64,000 bases of DNA from Limnanthes douglasii subsp. nivea. Its lineage: Eukaryota; Streptophyta; Magnoliopsida; Brassicales; Limnanthaceae. Below the pieces are notes generated by a model that did no database searches, was not told the DNA's origin, and saw only the letters and a list, made by a program, of their open reading frames with translations. The stretch lies in NCBI GenBank assembly GCA_036936605.1, contig JAUPFV010000002.1:268840770-268904769 (forward strand). Reading direction: 5' to 3'. Below, one piece after another: positions 1-10,594 of this stretch; the stretch's first letter is position 1, and each line of letters starts with the position of its first letter. A program made the translations under genes and the position numbers.

Positions 1-1500
1 TTAGACAATGTTTTTCCTTATCTTTAGACCAATTATGAATACATACCTCTTTTAATAAGGGTCATGACGTCCCAATGATATATAACCTTACCAGTCATCA
101 ATATATTATATCTATAATATATGCCTATCCATGTGTGTTCCCTTCTATTATGATAGAAACAACTACCGTAACAGTTCTCTCATAATTAATAACTTCATGA
201 AGGAATGAAGTCTATTATTTTATTTTCTTGGTACCTCTTAACACATATATAGATCTCTTCAACAAACACACATCAGTTTCCTAACATTCTTCAACCCCTT
301 GAGGATGTTTCATATCAATGAGCTCTTTCAGTTTTTAATAAAATCCATCTTATCGAACTCAAGATCAAATTTTGCAAACTCGCAATGCATGACATTTGTG
401 CTGGTCCAATCTCACCTTTTGTTTTTATGATGCATAATATAATGATGTAGCATTCTTCACATGATGTATCATGGTCAGTGTTAAATACTATATTTTCATC
501 CCAAACTTACCTTTTATGGGAAAACGATTTTATCCCTAAATTATAAGGAGGGAAACGATGTATCCCAAACTTATAGAGAACGATTTATCTCGATAAAAAT
601 GAATATTGTAGCATTGTATAAAGATGCTAAAATATTTCATACTTAACCATGGAGAAACAATTTATCCCAAAAAAAGTGAGAGATTTCAAACTTAACTTTG
701 GGGAATATCCCTAGAAAATGAATGTCTTAGAATTACAAGAGAGTGTTGGAGATTTCAGACTTATCTTTATTTTGTTGAGGAATAAATTCTAGAGTAAAAA
801 GAATGAGGGTTCTCAAAGAATTCAAGCTTATCCATACATAATTTGTTAAAAAAATGAATTCTTGCATTATTTAAAACGTATGGGCGTAGCAAAACCGAAT
901 GTATAGTTTTGTTATTTGGATTGAGATGACTTGTTAAAATTTAGCTCGTAAACCTTGTTGAGATTGGTTATCAGCTCGTAAGTCTATTGAACAATAGTAT
1001 TCGGTTCTTAAGCCTAATACGCATTGAATTATGTTTTAGTTGTATATAACTGAAGCTGAAATATATGTTAATCGTTTCAACCATTATGCACGACTCGTAA
1101 CGTGGTCTAACGGTGGCTAAAACCATTACGTCTCTGGTTTCTCACACGTGTATTTCATCAAAATGTGACACGTACCAACTAAATAATACATTTTTATTAC
1201 AATTTTAGTAACTCCAATTTTTAAGTTTAAAATACCAACCCATCTATATTTTTACTATTCATTCTTATAATTATTTACTTATTAAAACTTTCATTTTACT
1301 ATGTTTTAAAACTTTTTACCAATTACATTAAATTAACTAAACCAACCCAATTATTAACCTAGCCCACCTCACTTTTATTTTCCTTATTTTTTTTTTCTGA
1401 TTTAAACCATACTTCCCAATAACTCCTTTAAGTGGTAATATTGGAAAATTGAAGTAGTAACCAAATAGGTGTCGGTCCAATCCCGGCCTTACCTGAACGA
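1..1500. other. AT-rich intergenic sequence
   Basis: No coding region, RNA gene or recognisable element was found here on either strand. The stretch is AT-rich with many stop codons in all frames. It ends where the 5' LTR of the first Copia element begins. Confidence 0.6.
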
Positions 1501-2101
1501 TGTGCAGGACCTGCTCACATCTCTCTCACATTTATTAGTGTGGGTCCTACTTTTTGGTTTCTTACAAGAAACAACTAACCATTTAATGAAGGGTGACTTA
1601 CAAGAAACCTCATCTCATTCAATGCTAGTGGGTTTCTTGCAAGTAACCATTAGCTTCATTTGAAAGCTTAAGTGGCTTCTTTTGTAAGCCTTTTTTTGCT
1701 ATAAATAGGGCCATGAGTTGGTCTTGGAGAGCATCAATTGAAGCACTTGAAAGAAATATTCTAGAGTGAAATATTGTATGTAACACATTTTAGAGTGAAA
1801 CACTTTGAGTGAGAGAGAAATATAGGTAGTGTTTTAGCAAAAGTTGCGAGCTTTATGTGAGAGAATTTTGTATGAGTGATTTGTGAGATTACTATTCTCT
1901 TTGGGGTATAATATTTCGGGTGAGAAAAGTGAGTGTATAAATCTTGAGTGTATGGAGTGAGACTCTAAATTTTGTAATATTTTTTAGTTATAGTGATTCT
2001 TATTTTTCTCCCGTGGACGTAGCCAAATTAGCCGAACCACGTTAAATTATTTTCTCTTGTTTGATTTTATTTCCGCATTCGTGGGATTATTCTTCCCTAC
2101 A
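1501..2101 (+). repeat. Copia-1 5' LTR
   Basis: About 600 bp, beginning TGTGCAGG and ending CCTACA. It is repeated, with many substitutions, at 6109-6938. It contains a TATA box (1700-1707) and GAGAGAG-rich sequence after it, typical of an R/U5 leader. Confidence 0.85.
1700..1707 (+). promoter_or_regulatory. LTR TATA box (Copia-1)
   Basis: TATAAATA sits in the sequence GCTATAAATAGGG. The same box is kept in the 3' LTR near 6307. It is the expected core promoter of the element. Confidence 0.7.
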
Positions 2102-2102
2102 A

Positions 2103-2117
2103 ATGCTATCAGAGCAT
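2103..2117 (+). other. Primer binding site (Copia-1)
   Basis: The sequence ATGCTATCAGAGCA directly follows the LTR end. Its CTATCAGAGC core matches the GGTATCAGAGC primer binding site, complementary to initiator tRNA-Met, that is common in plant Copia elements. Two bases deviate. Confidence 0.65.
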
Positions 2118-2153
2118 TGGTTGCAGTTCTATATCCTTCTTCGTTGTACAAAA

Positions 2154-3000
2154 ATGGAGGAAAGTACAAACATCAGTGGCAATTCCATGATCATACTCAC
2201 AGAAACAAATTATTCGATTTGGAAAACCATGATGGAAGATTTATTGTGTAAAGACTTGTTTGATCCTGCTGAACTAAAATGAGTCAAATAAGGTGCAACA
2301 AGTGAATCAGATTGGAAGAAACTCAACTGTAAAGTCGTTAGTGTGATTCGACAGTGGGTTGTAACAAGAATGATTCGCAACACTGCAAAAGAAACAAAGA
2401 CTTTCAAATTATGGAAGCATTTAGAAGAAATGTATGAGCCAAAAAAATGCTCAAAATAAAGCTTTTATCATAAGGAGACTTGCGAACTTGAAAATTTATG
2501 ATGGGCAAAGTGTATCTGACCACTTGGCGAAATTTGACGAGATTCTTGATAATTTGACGAACATAGAGCTGGCCATAGCTGAAGAAATTCAAGCGTTGAT
2601 TTTGTTAAGTTCTTTAATGGATAGCTGTGAAAAACTTGTGGTAGCTCTTAGCAATTCAGCACCACAAGGAACGGTGATATTAAGCATGGTAAAAGAAAGT
2701 ATCAACAGAGAAAGAAAAAGAAAAGCAGAGCAAAGCTCTTTCAGTCACCTTCAAGGACAAGCACTAGTCACCGAGAGAGGAAGAACTAGAAGCAAACATT
2801 TCTCTATAGACAGGATAAACAAAAGCAAGTTCAGAGGCATATCAAAGTCAAGAGGCGACTTCACTTGCAATTAGTGTCATAAACATGGACATTTCAAGAA
2901 GGATTGTTGGAAGATGAGAGAAAAGGAGGCTAAGGAAAATACTAGAGACAATAGATGAAATGCAGCTGTCATATCCAACGATGGTGAAACATACCTAATT
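2154..3000 (+). pseudogene. Copia-1 gag (broken)
   Basis: Gag is the capsid/nucleocapsid protein that packages the element RNA in cytoplasmic particles. The chosen start is the ATG at 2154 (MEESTNISGN...), 50 bp after the primer binding site; the frame stops after about 43 codons. Gag-like sequence resumes at about 2434 with a UBN2-type region (a YDGQSVSDHLAKFDEILDNL-like stretch). A CCHC zinc knuckle lies near 2866-2913 (C-x2-C-x4-H-x4-C spacing, KHGHFKKDC) with a stop codon inside it. It is followed by the protease region. Confidence 0.8.
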
Positions 3001-3384
3001 TTTTATGATGGACATGTTAATATCGCATGCCAAGACACATGGATGATTGATTCTGGAGCATCATTCCATGTAACGACCGATAAAAGTCTTTTGACCAATT
3101 ACATAAGTGGTGAGTTTGGTTTTGTCAAGATGGGAAATGAAGCAAGATGTGAAATTGTTAGTCGATGTGATGCAATGCTGGAAACTAGCAGCAGTTGCAA
3201 GCTATTATTAAAAGATGTTCGATATGTTCCAGACATCCGTATCAATTTGATCTCTACTGTTCAGATTGATGACATGGGACACGAAAACACATTTGGAAAT
3301 GGAGTTTGGAAGCTTAAGAAAGGAAATCTGGTCATGGCCAAAGGTAAGAAGACGGATCGTTTGTATTATATGCAAACAAAATAA
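3001..3384 (+). pseudogene. Copia-1 aspartic protease region
   Basis: This is the retropepsin-type protease that cleaves the polyprotein. The active-site motif is intact as D-S-G in WMIDSGASFHVT at about 3040-3075. The rest of the fold follows with the conserved LKDVRYVPDIRINLIS segment near 3210-3260. It is open for 114 codons, then a stop separates it from the integrase region, which normally continues in the same frame. Confidence 0.82.
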
Positions 3385-3399
3385 TCAAGTGGATTAGAA

Positions 3400-4292
3400 G
3401 TCGATGCGATCAAGCATGAAGACTCGACGAGTTTGTGGCACACCAGACTTGGCCATATGAGTGAGAAGGGACTTAAAATTCTCATGAAATAAAATCTTCT
3501 ATCGAATCTTCCAAATATTCCCTTAAAACAATGCACTCATTGTTTGGCAAGAAAACAACATAGAGTCGCATTTCGACCAGGACGACCACACAAAAAGAAT
3601 ATTATTCTTGATCTAATACATATAGATGTATGTTCTATGGGTGACAGAAGTATCGGCGAATCGTTATACTTTGTCACATTCATTGTCAATCATTCAAGAA
3701 AGATGTGGGCTTATTCTTTGAAGACCAAAGATCAGGTGTTAGAAGTATTCAAGAAGTTTCATGCCAACGTTGAGAGGAAAACTGGATTTTTTTTATATGT
3801 ATCCGCTCCGACAATGGTGGTGAATACATTGGACTATTTGAAGAATATTGTACATTTCATGGTATCAGGCTTGAGAGATCAGTACTCAAGACTCCACAAC
3901 ATAATGATCTTGCAGAAAGAATGAATCGAACTATTTGTAACACGATTGTGTGCATGCTCTCCCATTCAAGATTATCAAAGCCCTTTTGGGGTGAAGCATT
4001 GATGATAGCGGTAGATCTTATCAATTTATCTACTTCAGTTTCTTTAGATGGTGTGATTCCCAAAAAAATATGGACCAGAAAAGACATAAGCTACAAACAC
4101 GTGAAGGTGTTTGGTTGTAAGGCGTTCGTACATGTCCCTCGAGATGAAAGATCTAAGCTAGATGAGAAAACCAAAGAATGCATATTTATTGGTTACGCAC
4201 ATAATGAGTTTGGTTATAGACTTTGGAATCCAAGAAGTAGAAAATTCATTCGAATTATAGACGTCGTGTTCTTTGAAGACGAAACTGTTTGA
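3400..4292 (+). pseudogene. Copia-1 integrase (frameshifted)
   Basis: Integrase inserts the cDNA into the genome. The GAG-pre-integrase region with LWHTRLGHMS and a CTHC zinc-binding pair is at 3430-3545. The core begins with LIHIDVCS (first catalytic Asp) near 3620. The reading frame shifts in a run of eight T at 3787-3794. The second catalytic block, SDNGGEY, is read in the new frame from about 3807, and the frame continues to 4292 through the FGCKAFVHVP and ECIFIGYA motifs typical of Copia integrase C-termini. A stop also lies at about 3490. Confidence 0.85.
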
Positions 4293-4479
4293 GATATGAC
4301 CAAAACGTTAAGAATAAAAAATCAGACGTCAATATTAAAATCGACTTAGTTCCTGATGCACAATTTCCAGTGGAGTATGAGGATCACGGCGAGGCTCCCG
4401 ACCTTGAAATAATAGTTGACGTTGAAGGAAATCATACTGAAGAACCCCATTTGAGAAGATTCATTAGAGATCGCTGACC

Positions 4480-5600
4480 TTTGACTAGATACCCAACAAA
4501 TGAGTACGTGCTACTAACTGACAAGGGAGAACCTGAATGTTTTGAAGAAGCTGTGCTGGACATTCAAAAGAGGGAGTGGTGGAAAGCCATGCAAGATGAG
4601 ATGAAGTCATTGCATGAGAACCACACATAAGATTTGGTAGAGTTACCAAAATGGAAGAAATCACTCAACAATAAATGAGTGTTTAAGTTGAAGACTGAAG
4701 AAGGAAATCCACAACCAAGATACAAGGCGCGGCTGGTTGTCAAAGGATTTGGTCAGAGAAAAGGTATTGATTTTGAAGAAATATTTTCACCTGTAGTAAA
4801 AATGTCATCTATTCGTGTTGTTCTTGGAATAGCTGCTAGCTTGAATTTGGAAGGTGAACAACTTGATGTGAAAAATGCTTTCTCAATGGTGATTTGGAAG
4901 AAGAAATTTACATGAAGCAACCTAAAGGGTTTGAGACTAAAGATAAAGAGCATTTGGTGTGCAAACTAAAGAAGAGTTTGTACGATCTCAAACAAGCCCC
5001 ACGATAGTGGTATAAAAGGTTTGATTCCTTCATGGTGGAACACAAGTATAATAAGACTTTATCTGACCATTGTGTTTTCGTCAAGATATTTTCTGAAAAT
5101 AATTTTATCATCATTATGCTAGACGTGGATGATATGATGATCATTGGTAATGATATTGGAAAGATAGAGAAGTTGAAGATAGACCTCAGCAAATCCTTCA
5201 CAATGAAGAATTTGGGTCCCGCAAAAAAAATTCTTAGAATAAAGATCACTCGAGATAGAGCAAACAAAAAATTATGGTTGTCCCAGGAAATATATATTGA
5301 GAAGGTTTTAGATAGATTCAACATGAGCAAAACGAAATGTGTTACTTCTCCACTTGTAGGGCATTTTAAAATTTCTTCCAAGAAATCACCTACAAAAGAG
5401 AGCGACATGGAAGAAATGAATGAAATAATATACTCTTCAGCTGTGGGTAATTTGATGTATGCCATGGTTTGTACAAGACCTGATATTGCTCATACCGTCG
5501 GAGTAGTCAACAGATTTTTATCTAATCCTAGAAAAGAGCATTGGGAAGCTGTAGATGGATATTTAGATGTATTCAAGGAACATCTATACTATGTTTATGT
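4480..5600 (+). pseudogene. Copia-1 reverse transcriptase (stops)
   Basis: This is the RNA-dependent DNA polymerase. Recognised Copia RT landmarks are [12 protein letters not shown] (4720-4755), [11 protein letters not shown] (about 4787), LYDLKQAPR (4979-5005) and the catalytic region at about 5119, where the usual Y-V-D-D reads LDVDDMMIIG. Stops lie at about 4627, 4677, 4913 and 5005, so no full product is possible. The C-terminal part has MYAMVCTRPDIAHTVGVV (5456-5510). Confidence 0.88.
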
Positions 5601-6056
5601 TTTGGCCATGATAAACCTATTCGTGAAGGCTACACAGATTCAGATATGGGTGGTGATGTGGATAGTAGAAAATCTCTTTAGGGATATTTGATTACGTTTT
5701 TAGGGGGAGAAATTTCATGGCAATCATGACTATAAAAGTGCGTTGCACTATCCACTATCGAGGCTGAATATATTGCTATTACCGAAGACAGTAAATAACT
5801 TTTATGGTTAAAGAAGTTTCTTATAGAGTTGGGCCTCAATCAAGAAAACTATACTCTCCACTACGATAGTCAAAGCGCCATTCATCTTAGCAAAAATCCA
5901 AGTTTTCATTCGAGATCAAAACATATTGATGTTCAATACCATTGGATTCGTGAAACCTTAGAGTCAAAGCAGCTGAGTATTGAGAAGATCCACACCAATG
6001 ACAATGGATCAGATATGATGACAAAATCACTACCGAAACAAAAGCTTGATGTGTGA
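5601..6056 (+). pseudogene. Copia-1 RNase H
   Basis: RNase H removes the RNA template during reverse transcription. GYTDSDMGGD lies near 5628 (first catalytic Asp), STIEAEYIAITE near 5752 (Glu), and LHYDSQSAIHLSKNP near 5850-5895 (Asp). RSKHIDVQYHWIRE follows. The block is broken by stops at about 5690-5800. It ends just before the polypurine tract, as expected for a Copia polyprotein. Confidence 0.85.
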
Positions 6057-6093
6057 ATAAAGGTTGCAGGATTGGTAACACTCTCCTCTTGAA

Positions 6094-6105
6094 CAGGCGG
6101 GGGAG
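6094..6105 (+). other. Polypurine tract (Copia-1)
   Basis: The purine-rich run AGGCGGGGGAGA lies immediately upstream of the 3' LTR, where plus-strand DNA priming is expected. Confidence 0.6.
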
Positions 6106-6108
6106 ATT

Positions 6109-6938
6109 TATAGGGCCTGCTCACTTCTCTCTCACATTTATTAGTGTGGGCCCTAACTTTTGGTTTCTTACAAGAAACAATTAACCATTTAATGAAGAGT
6201 GACTTACAAGCAACCTCATCTCATTTAATGCTAGTGGGTTTCTTGCAAGTAACCATTAGCTTCATTTGGAAGTTTAAGTGACTTCTTTTGTAAGCCTTTG
6301 TTTTGCTATAAATAGGACCATGAGTTAGTCTTGGAGAGAATCAATTGAAGCACTTGAAAGAAATGTTCTATAGTGCAATATCGTGTGTGACACATTTTAG
6401 AGAGAAACACTTTGAGTGAGAGAGAAATACGGGCAGTGTTTTAGCAAAAGTTGTGAACTTTATGTGAGAGAATTTTGTATGAGTGATTTGTGAGATTACT
6501 ATTCTCTTTAGGGTATAATATTTCGGGTGAGAAAAATGAGTGTATAACTCTTGAGTGTATGGAGTGAGATTCCAAACTTTGTAATATTTTTGAGTTACAG
6601 TAATTCTTATTTTTCTCCCGTAGAGGTAGACAAATTAGCCGAACCACGTTAAATTCTTTTCTCTTGTTTGATTTTTTTTTCGAGAGGGAACCCACAGCCG
6701 CTACTCAGAGTGCAATGAGTGTGCACAGGGTAAACCCTCAGTCTGACGCAATAGCCTGCAAACCAACGTCAGAAAGTAAATCACACAAGGTGACAGGCTC
6801 AACCGAGAAAGCGTATGTAAAGGCACTCAAACTCATGACCTTTGGTCATGAGCATGCCTTACTCAACCAACTCGGCTACCCCTTGGAGCTCTCTTGATTG
6901 ATTCTATTTCCACATTCGTGGGATTATATTTCTCGACA
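6109..6938 (+). repeat. Copia-1 3' LTR, split by a SINE
   Basis: It matches the 5' LTR from the first bases (AGGGCCTGCTCAC against AGGACCTGCTCAC) to the end (GTGGGATTAT...CGACA). Removing the SINE and one target copy restores an LTR of about 600 bp. Confidence 0.85.
6674..6892 (-). mobile_element. tRNA-derived SINE
   Basis: Read on the minus strand, the insert starts near 6890 with an A-box-like GGTAGCCGAGTTGGTTGAG. A B-box-like GAGTTTGAGTGCC follows about 40 bp later, the internal promoter arrangement of a tRNA-derived pol III transcript. The 3' end is an A-run, seen as eight T's on the plus strand at 6672-6681. Target duplications flank it: TCTCTTGTTTGATT (6660-6673) and TCTCTTGATTGATT (6890-6903), one mismatch in 14. 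It has no coding capacity and needs LINE proteins in trans. Confidence 0.8.
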
Positions 6939-7350
6939 CGACTTCTATCGGTACTCTCTGTTACTGAACCATAACAAACGCTAACCGGGAGTATAAGCTC
7001 TTGTTTCCTTGATTAATTGTAAGCCTAAATTTAGGCACGTTAGATCCGTTAGAAAATAAAACTTGAAAATTTAACGATTGGGTTTGAGAATGCTAGATCC
7101 AGTAGAGATGGCGTTGGTGTCCTTTATCAGGTTACTTTGGATTTGAGCTAATCATCCAATTTGCTTATGTAGCAAATCGCAATATGAAATGGAAATGTTG
7201 CATCAAATCTTATATAACTACAAAACTTGAAAAGAAAAACCAAACCAAACTAAACACAACTTTACACCGAGTAGACTCATTTTCAAGAATGAAGATTGAA
7301 TTACAAGAATCATAAACAAAATTTATAAAAAAAATACCCCTCTCCTCTGG
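6939..7350. other. Intergenic sequence
   Basis: No gene or element was recognised between the Copia 3' LTR and the kinase pseudogene. Confidence 0.5.
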
Positions 7351-7722
7351 TTATATACTTAAATGTTCTTCCCAATGCAAGTTGTGAATACTATCAGACC
7401 ATCTCCCAGACGAATGATCACTATTTTCCGATGAAATTTGGGTCTCTGCCCTTGTATCTCTTATCATCTTCAATACCTCTTTCATCACATGCTTATTTTC
7501 CGGTGAAACTGAAACACAAGCCATTGCAATGTCCAAGATAGTTTGAGTTTTCTCCTCTGAAGTATCGTTTCATGAGGCAGGGTCCTCTCTTGATTCAGTC
7601 TCTTAGTCTCGGACAGAGCAAACCCATCTTGGAATATCAGACCATGTTCCTCAATAAGATCGTGGAATGGACATTTTCGAGTTAAGAGCTCCAAAAGAAA
7701 AACACCAAGATGGAGAAATTAA
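7351..7722 (-). pseudogene. LRR receptor-like kinase, C-terminal fragment
   Basis: The minus strand encodes the tail of a plant LRR receptor-like kinase. In order, it shows GVFLLELLTRKCPFHDLIEEHG (kinase subdomain IX-X region), DIPRWVCSVRD after a frame change, then EEKTQTILDIAMACVSVSPE, VMKEVLKMIRDTRAE and the C-terminal tail GRWSDSIHN...EEHLSI before the stop at 7351. Two in-frame stops and one frame break interrupt it. All upstream kinase, transmembrane and LRR parts are absent. The tail resembles, from memory, the Arabidopsis At1g60630/At1g10850 group of inactive LRR kinases; that assignment is tentative. It is a non-functional host gene relic. Confidence 0.75.
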
Positions 7723-8856
7723 TTGGGAAGCTAGAGTTTGAATCAGAAAGAAAAGTGAAAGTAAGATGGACTGGTTTGTGAACCGGATTGGATCTGTTTA
7801 TTTTTTTTTATCTAATTTAATTTAATTATGATTGACCCAACTCTTAAAATTAGTAGGATCAAAATTAAAAGAATGATAAACAAAGGTAAAGGTAAATAGT
7901 AAAATCTTAAAATTTAAGATAAATTGTAAAAATATAATAAAGGAGAGGTAATTTAGGTTTGAAAATTAAAGTGACTAAAAGTGTACTAAATTACGTGTCA
8001 AGATTGAGTTAAATATACGCGCGAAAGACAGCAGATGCAAAAAAAAATGCCAATAAAAATGTTATTTCAAGACAAAAACATAAATGACCGTTTTAAGACC
8101 GTTAAGAGCTCTTCTTTAGTTTGTAAATCCTTCTCGCTTGATGAATGCTAAAAAAAACACATCATGTCGATTTGAAGCAGAACTTCCCTTAACTTCACCA
8201 CATTCTCCAATTGAAGAGATAAAACATACAGTATGTGAGTTTATTTCCTTCTTGGTATGAGTTGAGAGCAATGCCTAAACATCTTGAATCCTAAATATCA
8301 AAAGTGCCTCAAGTCTCAAAGTGAAAAATCGACCTCAAAATCAATTGAGGTCTACTTCAACGAATGACTTAAGTGATTAAACTGACTAACTAAAGAAGGT
8401 GGTGGCTACGATTTTTTGGGAGAGTCCAGAGGTGCGTGAGCTAGGGTTATCTAAGTGTTATGAGTTCAAGTAAAACTCACTCAACTCTCTTATAATTTGG
8501 GTCGTGGATCAGTCCAAAGCCAGTATCTCTATCCTAAGTACAACAAGTCTTCTTGGATGTGTGGTTTATTAAACGAAAACCCAAGTCTACTTGATCAAGC
8601 CCAAATAATCTAAAAGTCTAAATCACAGTCCACATTATTACATGTTTAATAGTATCGTTACATATACTATAATTATATGTCATAGTGCGTACAAAATTAG
8701 GATAAGAATATAGTTATACTATTTTGAATAAATTTTAGGAAACAAATTGTACAAAACTCTTGCTAACAAACAAAAAGAATATTCGTTTAGTGAACTAATA
8801 GAAAAATATATCAAAACGATTTAATGCAAAACCATCTATATTTTAGATATTTTAAT
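7723..8856. other. Intergenic sequence; possible Copia-2 LTR at right end
   Basis: No coding region was recognised. The last few hundred bases may be the decayed 5' LTR of Copia-2, because a primer binding site follows at 8859. No second LTR is present to define its left edge. Confidence 0.45.
7967..8030 (+). repeat. Direct repeat, copy 1 (~62 bp)
   Basis: Starting AAAGTGACTAAAAGTGTACT, it is repeated with about a dozen changes at 10534-10594. The two copies flank the truncated Copia-2 element. Confidence 0.65.
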
Positions 8857-8944
8857 CTCGTATCAGAGCTAACAAATCTTGATTCACCAACATTTTTTTT
8901 CTAGAGATCCCAACCACTGCTTTTTAATGCGTTTATATATTCAA

Positions 8945-9760
8945 ATGAAAGCTTTTAATTCTATCATATTAGATAGAAATAAATTTATTCTATGGAAAAC
9001 CATGGTCTTGCCAATAATCAGAGAATAATGTTAAGAGGGTTTATCAAAAGTGACAAAACCTGTCTTCCTAAACAAGTTACTGAAACAAGTGAGACATTAT
9101 TGAAAACCCTACCTTTGAAGCTTGGGTAGCTAAGGACCAAATATTGGTGGCTCAGATCTAAAACATCACGAACCCTAAGATTGTTGCTCAAATAATAGGG
9201 GAAGAGAATTACAAAGATCCGTGGGATGTTGTCTCTAGACAATATGTTTCTAAACCAAGTTTAGAATAATATTTGTCATGGTTGAGTTCCAAAGAACTAA
9301 AAAATGCAATAGTTCTATGGAAAACTACTCAAATAAAATGAAAAACTTTTTTGATAATCTTACCCTAGCTAGTTCACCTATGTCCATTGATGATTTAGTG
9401 TCTCAGGTCCTAGAAGGCTTGGACTCTGAGTACACTATCATTGATGTTAAACAAAAAGAAAGAAAAATGAAGAATTGGTTTGACTTACAGTTTAATCTTC
9501 TTAATTTTGAGAGTAGATTGGATCAGTTTAACAAACTGTCTAACAATTTGGCTAGTTTAAAGCTAACAACAACCAACTATGCAACTAGCAGAGGAGAAAA
9601 TAGAGCAACCTGCAACGACTCAAACAACTACAAGGGGCATAACAACTATAAAGGTCAAGAAAAAGGATACCACGATAGAAATAACAACTACAGAGGAATG
9701 TCAGACTACAAAAGAGGTAGGTGTGGTAGGTAAACCACTCCAACCAAGCCAACCTACCAA
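8945..9760 (+). pseudogene. Copia-2 gag (broken)
   Basis: The likely start is the ATG at 8945, which opens MKAFNSIILDRNKFILWKTM, a typical N-terminal gag motif (L-x-R-x-N-F-x-x-W-K). Stops appear within 30 codons. The middle and C-terminal gag is open at 9278-9733: a UBN2-like segment (MSIDDLVSQVLEGLDSEYT), then an Asn/Tyr/Gly-rich tail that runs into a degraded zinc knuckle near 9721-9800. It belongs to the RE1-like style of plant Copia gag. Confidence 0.75.
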
Positions 9761-9899
9761 GTTTATGGTAATGATGTCCATTAAGGTCCTTAATGTTACT
9801 TTAAGGATGATCCAAATGTGATGGGTTCTATTATTAATGGTAAAGACAAGCCAGATTAGGAACAAAGACCTTTTGTGGTAACTTAAGACTAGACACGGG

Positions 9900-10060
9900 A
9901 AAATACTTGGTAACTTGACAATGGTGCTAGCCACCATATAACGTGGACTTATAGTCTAATGAGCCATAATACTAAGTACTATAGTAAGAAATCTATTACT
10001 GTTCGTAGTGGTGAAACCCTTAGCATAAAAAATTTATGAATATAATCTAAGTACAACGAC
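9900..10060 (+). pseudogene. Copia-2 protease remnant
   Basis: The sequence at about 9908-9940 reads L-D-N-G-A-S-H-H-I-T. It corresponds to the retropepsin active site D-S-G/A with Ser replaced by Asn. The rest of the domain is too decayed to follow. Confidence 0.6.
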
Positions 10061-10319
10061 AAACAAACCTATTAGCCTTGAAAAACATTTTACATGCTCA
10101 TAAAATTTAACAAAAACCTGTTATCAGTCTACCAATTTATATTACAAAACCCTATTTATCTTGAGTTCCATAACAATATATATTTTTTTAAGGACAAAGC
10201 CAGAGAGAATGTTGCTTGCAAGGCAACTAAATAAGGATTGGACAAATTGGAAAGTAGTAGTAGATTGAACTAATCTAATCCTAATGGTTACAATCATCTT
10301 CCTAAAGTTTTTAATAATA

Positions 10320-10510
10320 CTATTTTTCACAAGAGTCAATCCTTATCTAGTAATTTACTTTTCCTAAGAGAAGGGTGGCATAAAAGACTAGGCCATCCTT
10401 CCAATAAAATGTTGTCAATTGTTCTTAAACATTGTAATCTGACTTCTGAATCAAGATTTTTTTGCGACTCTTGCCAATTAGGAAATCTCATTTCCTATCA
10501 CACACTATAT
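10320..10510 (+). pseudogene. Copia-2 GAG-pre-integrase remnant
   Basis: The motif GWHKRLGHPSNKMLSIVL and the pair C-x2-C in FFCDSCQLGN (10370-10485) identify the zinc-binding domain before Copia integrase. The element ends here. Confidence 0.75.
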
Positions 10511-10533
10511 GTGAATCATAATAAAAAAAAATG

Positions 10534-10594
10534 AAAGTGACGAAAAGTGTACTAAATTATATGTCACGATTTGGTTAAATGTACACCCGAGAAT
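10534..10594 (+). repeat. Direct repeat, copy 2 (~62 bp)
   Basis: This is the second copy of the repeat at 7967-8030, starting AAAGTGACGAAAAGTGTACT. It lies exactly between the end of Copia-2 and the start of Gypsy fragment B. Confidence 0.65.

Larger units (their letters stand above)
1501..6938 (+). mobile_element. Copia LTR retrotransposon (Copia-1), decayed
   Basis: The element has two related LTRs (1501-2101 and 6109-6938, the second enlarged by a SINE), a primer binding site after the first LTR and a purine tract before the second. Domain order is gag, protease, integrase, reverse transcriptase, RNase H; integrase before reverse transcriptase is diagnostic of Copia. Many in-frame stops and at least one frameshift make it non-functional. 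The LTRs differ at many positions, so it is an old insertion. A clean 5-bp target duplication is not visible: the flanks share only ACGA (1497-1500 and 6939-6941 region). This may be decay or a misplaced border. Confidence 0.9.
8857..10530 (+). mobile_element. Truncated Copia element (Copia-2)
   Basis: A primer binding site, GTATCAGAGC (8860-8869), is followed by gag, a protease motif and the GAG-pre-integrase domain. The element stops abruptly near 10520, with no integrase core, reverse transcriptase or 3' LTR. It is distinct in sequence from Copia-1. All frames are broken. Confidence 0.8.

Noticed and set aside
1469..1663. A 64-codon frame at the left end of Copia-1
   Set aside because: It spans the LTR border and LTR sequence and does not start with ATG, so it is not a gene.
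6664..6897. A 77-codon open frame at 6.7-6.9 kb
   Set aside because: It lies within the SINE, on the strand opposite to its pol III promoter, and starts in the LTR.
8400..8500. Possible second SINE (TATGAGTTCAAGTAAAACTC resembles a B box)
   Set aside because: No convincing A box, tail or target duplication was found.
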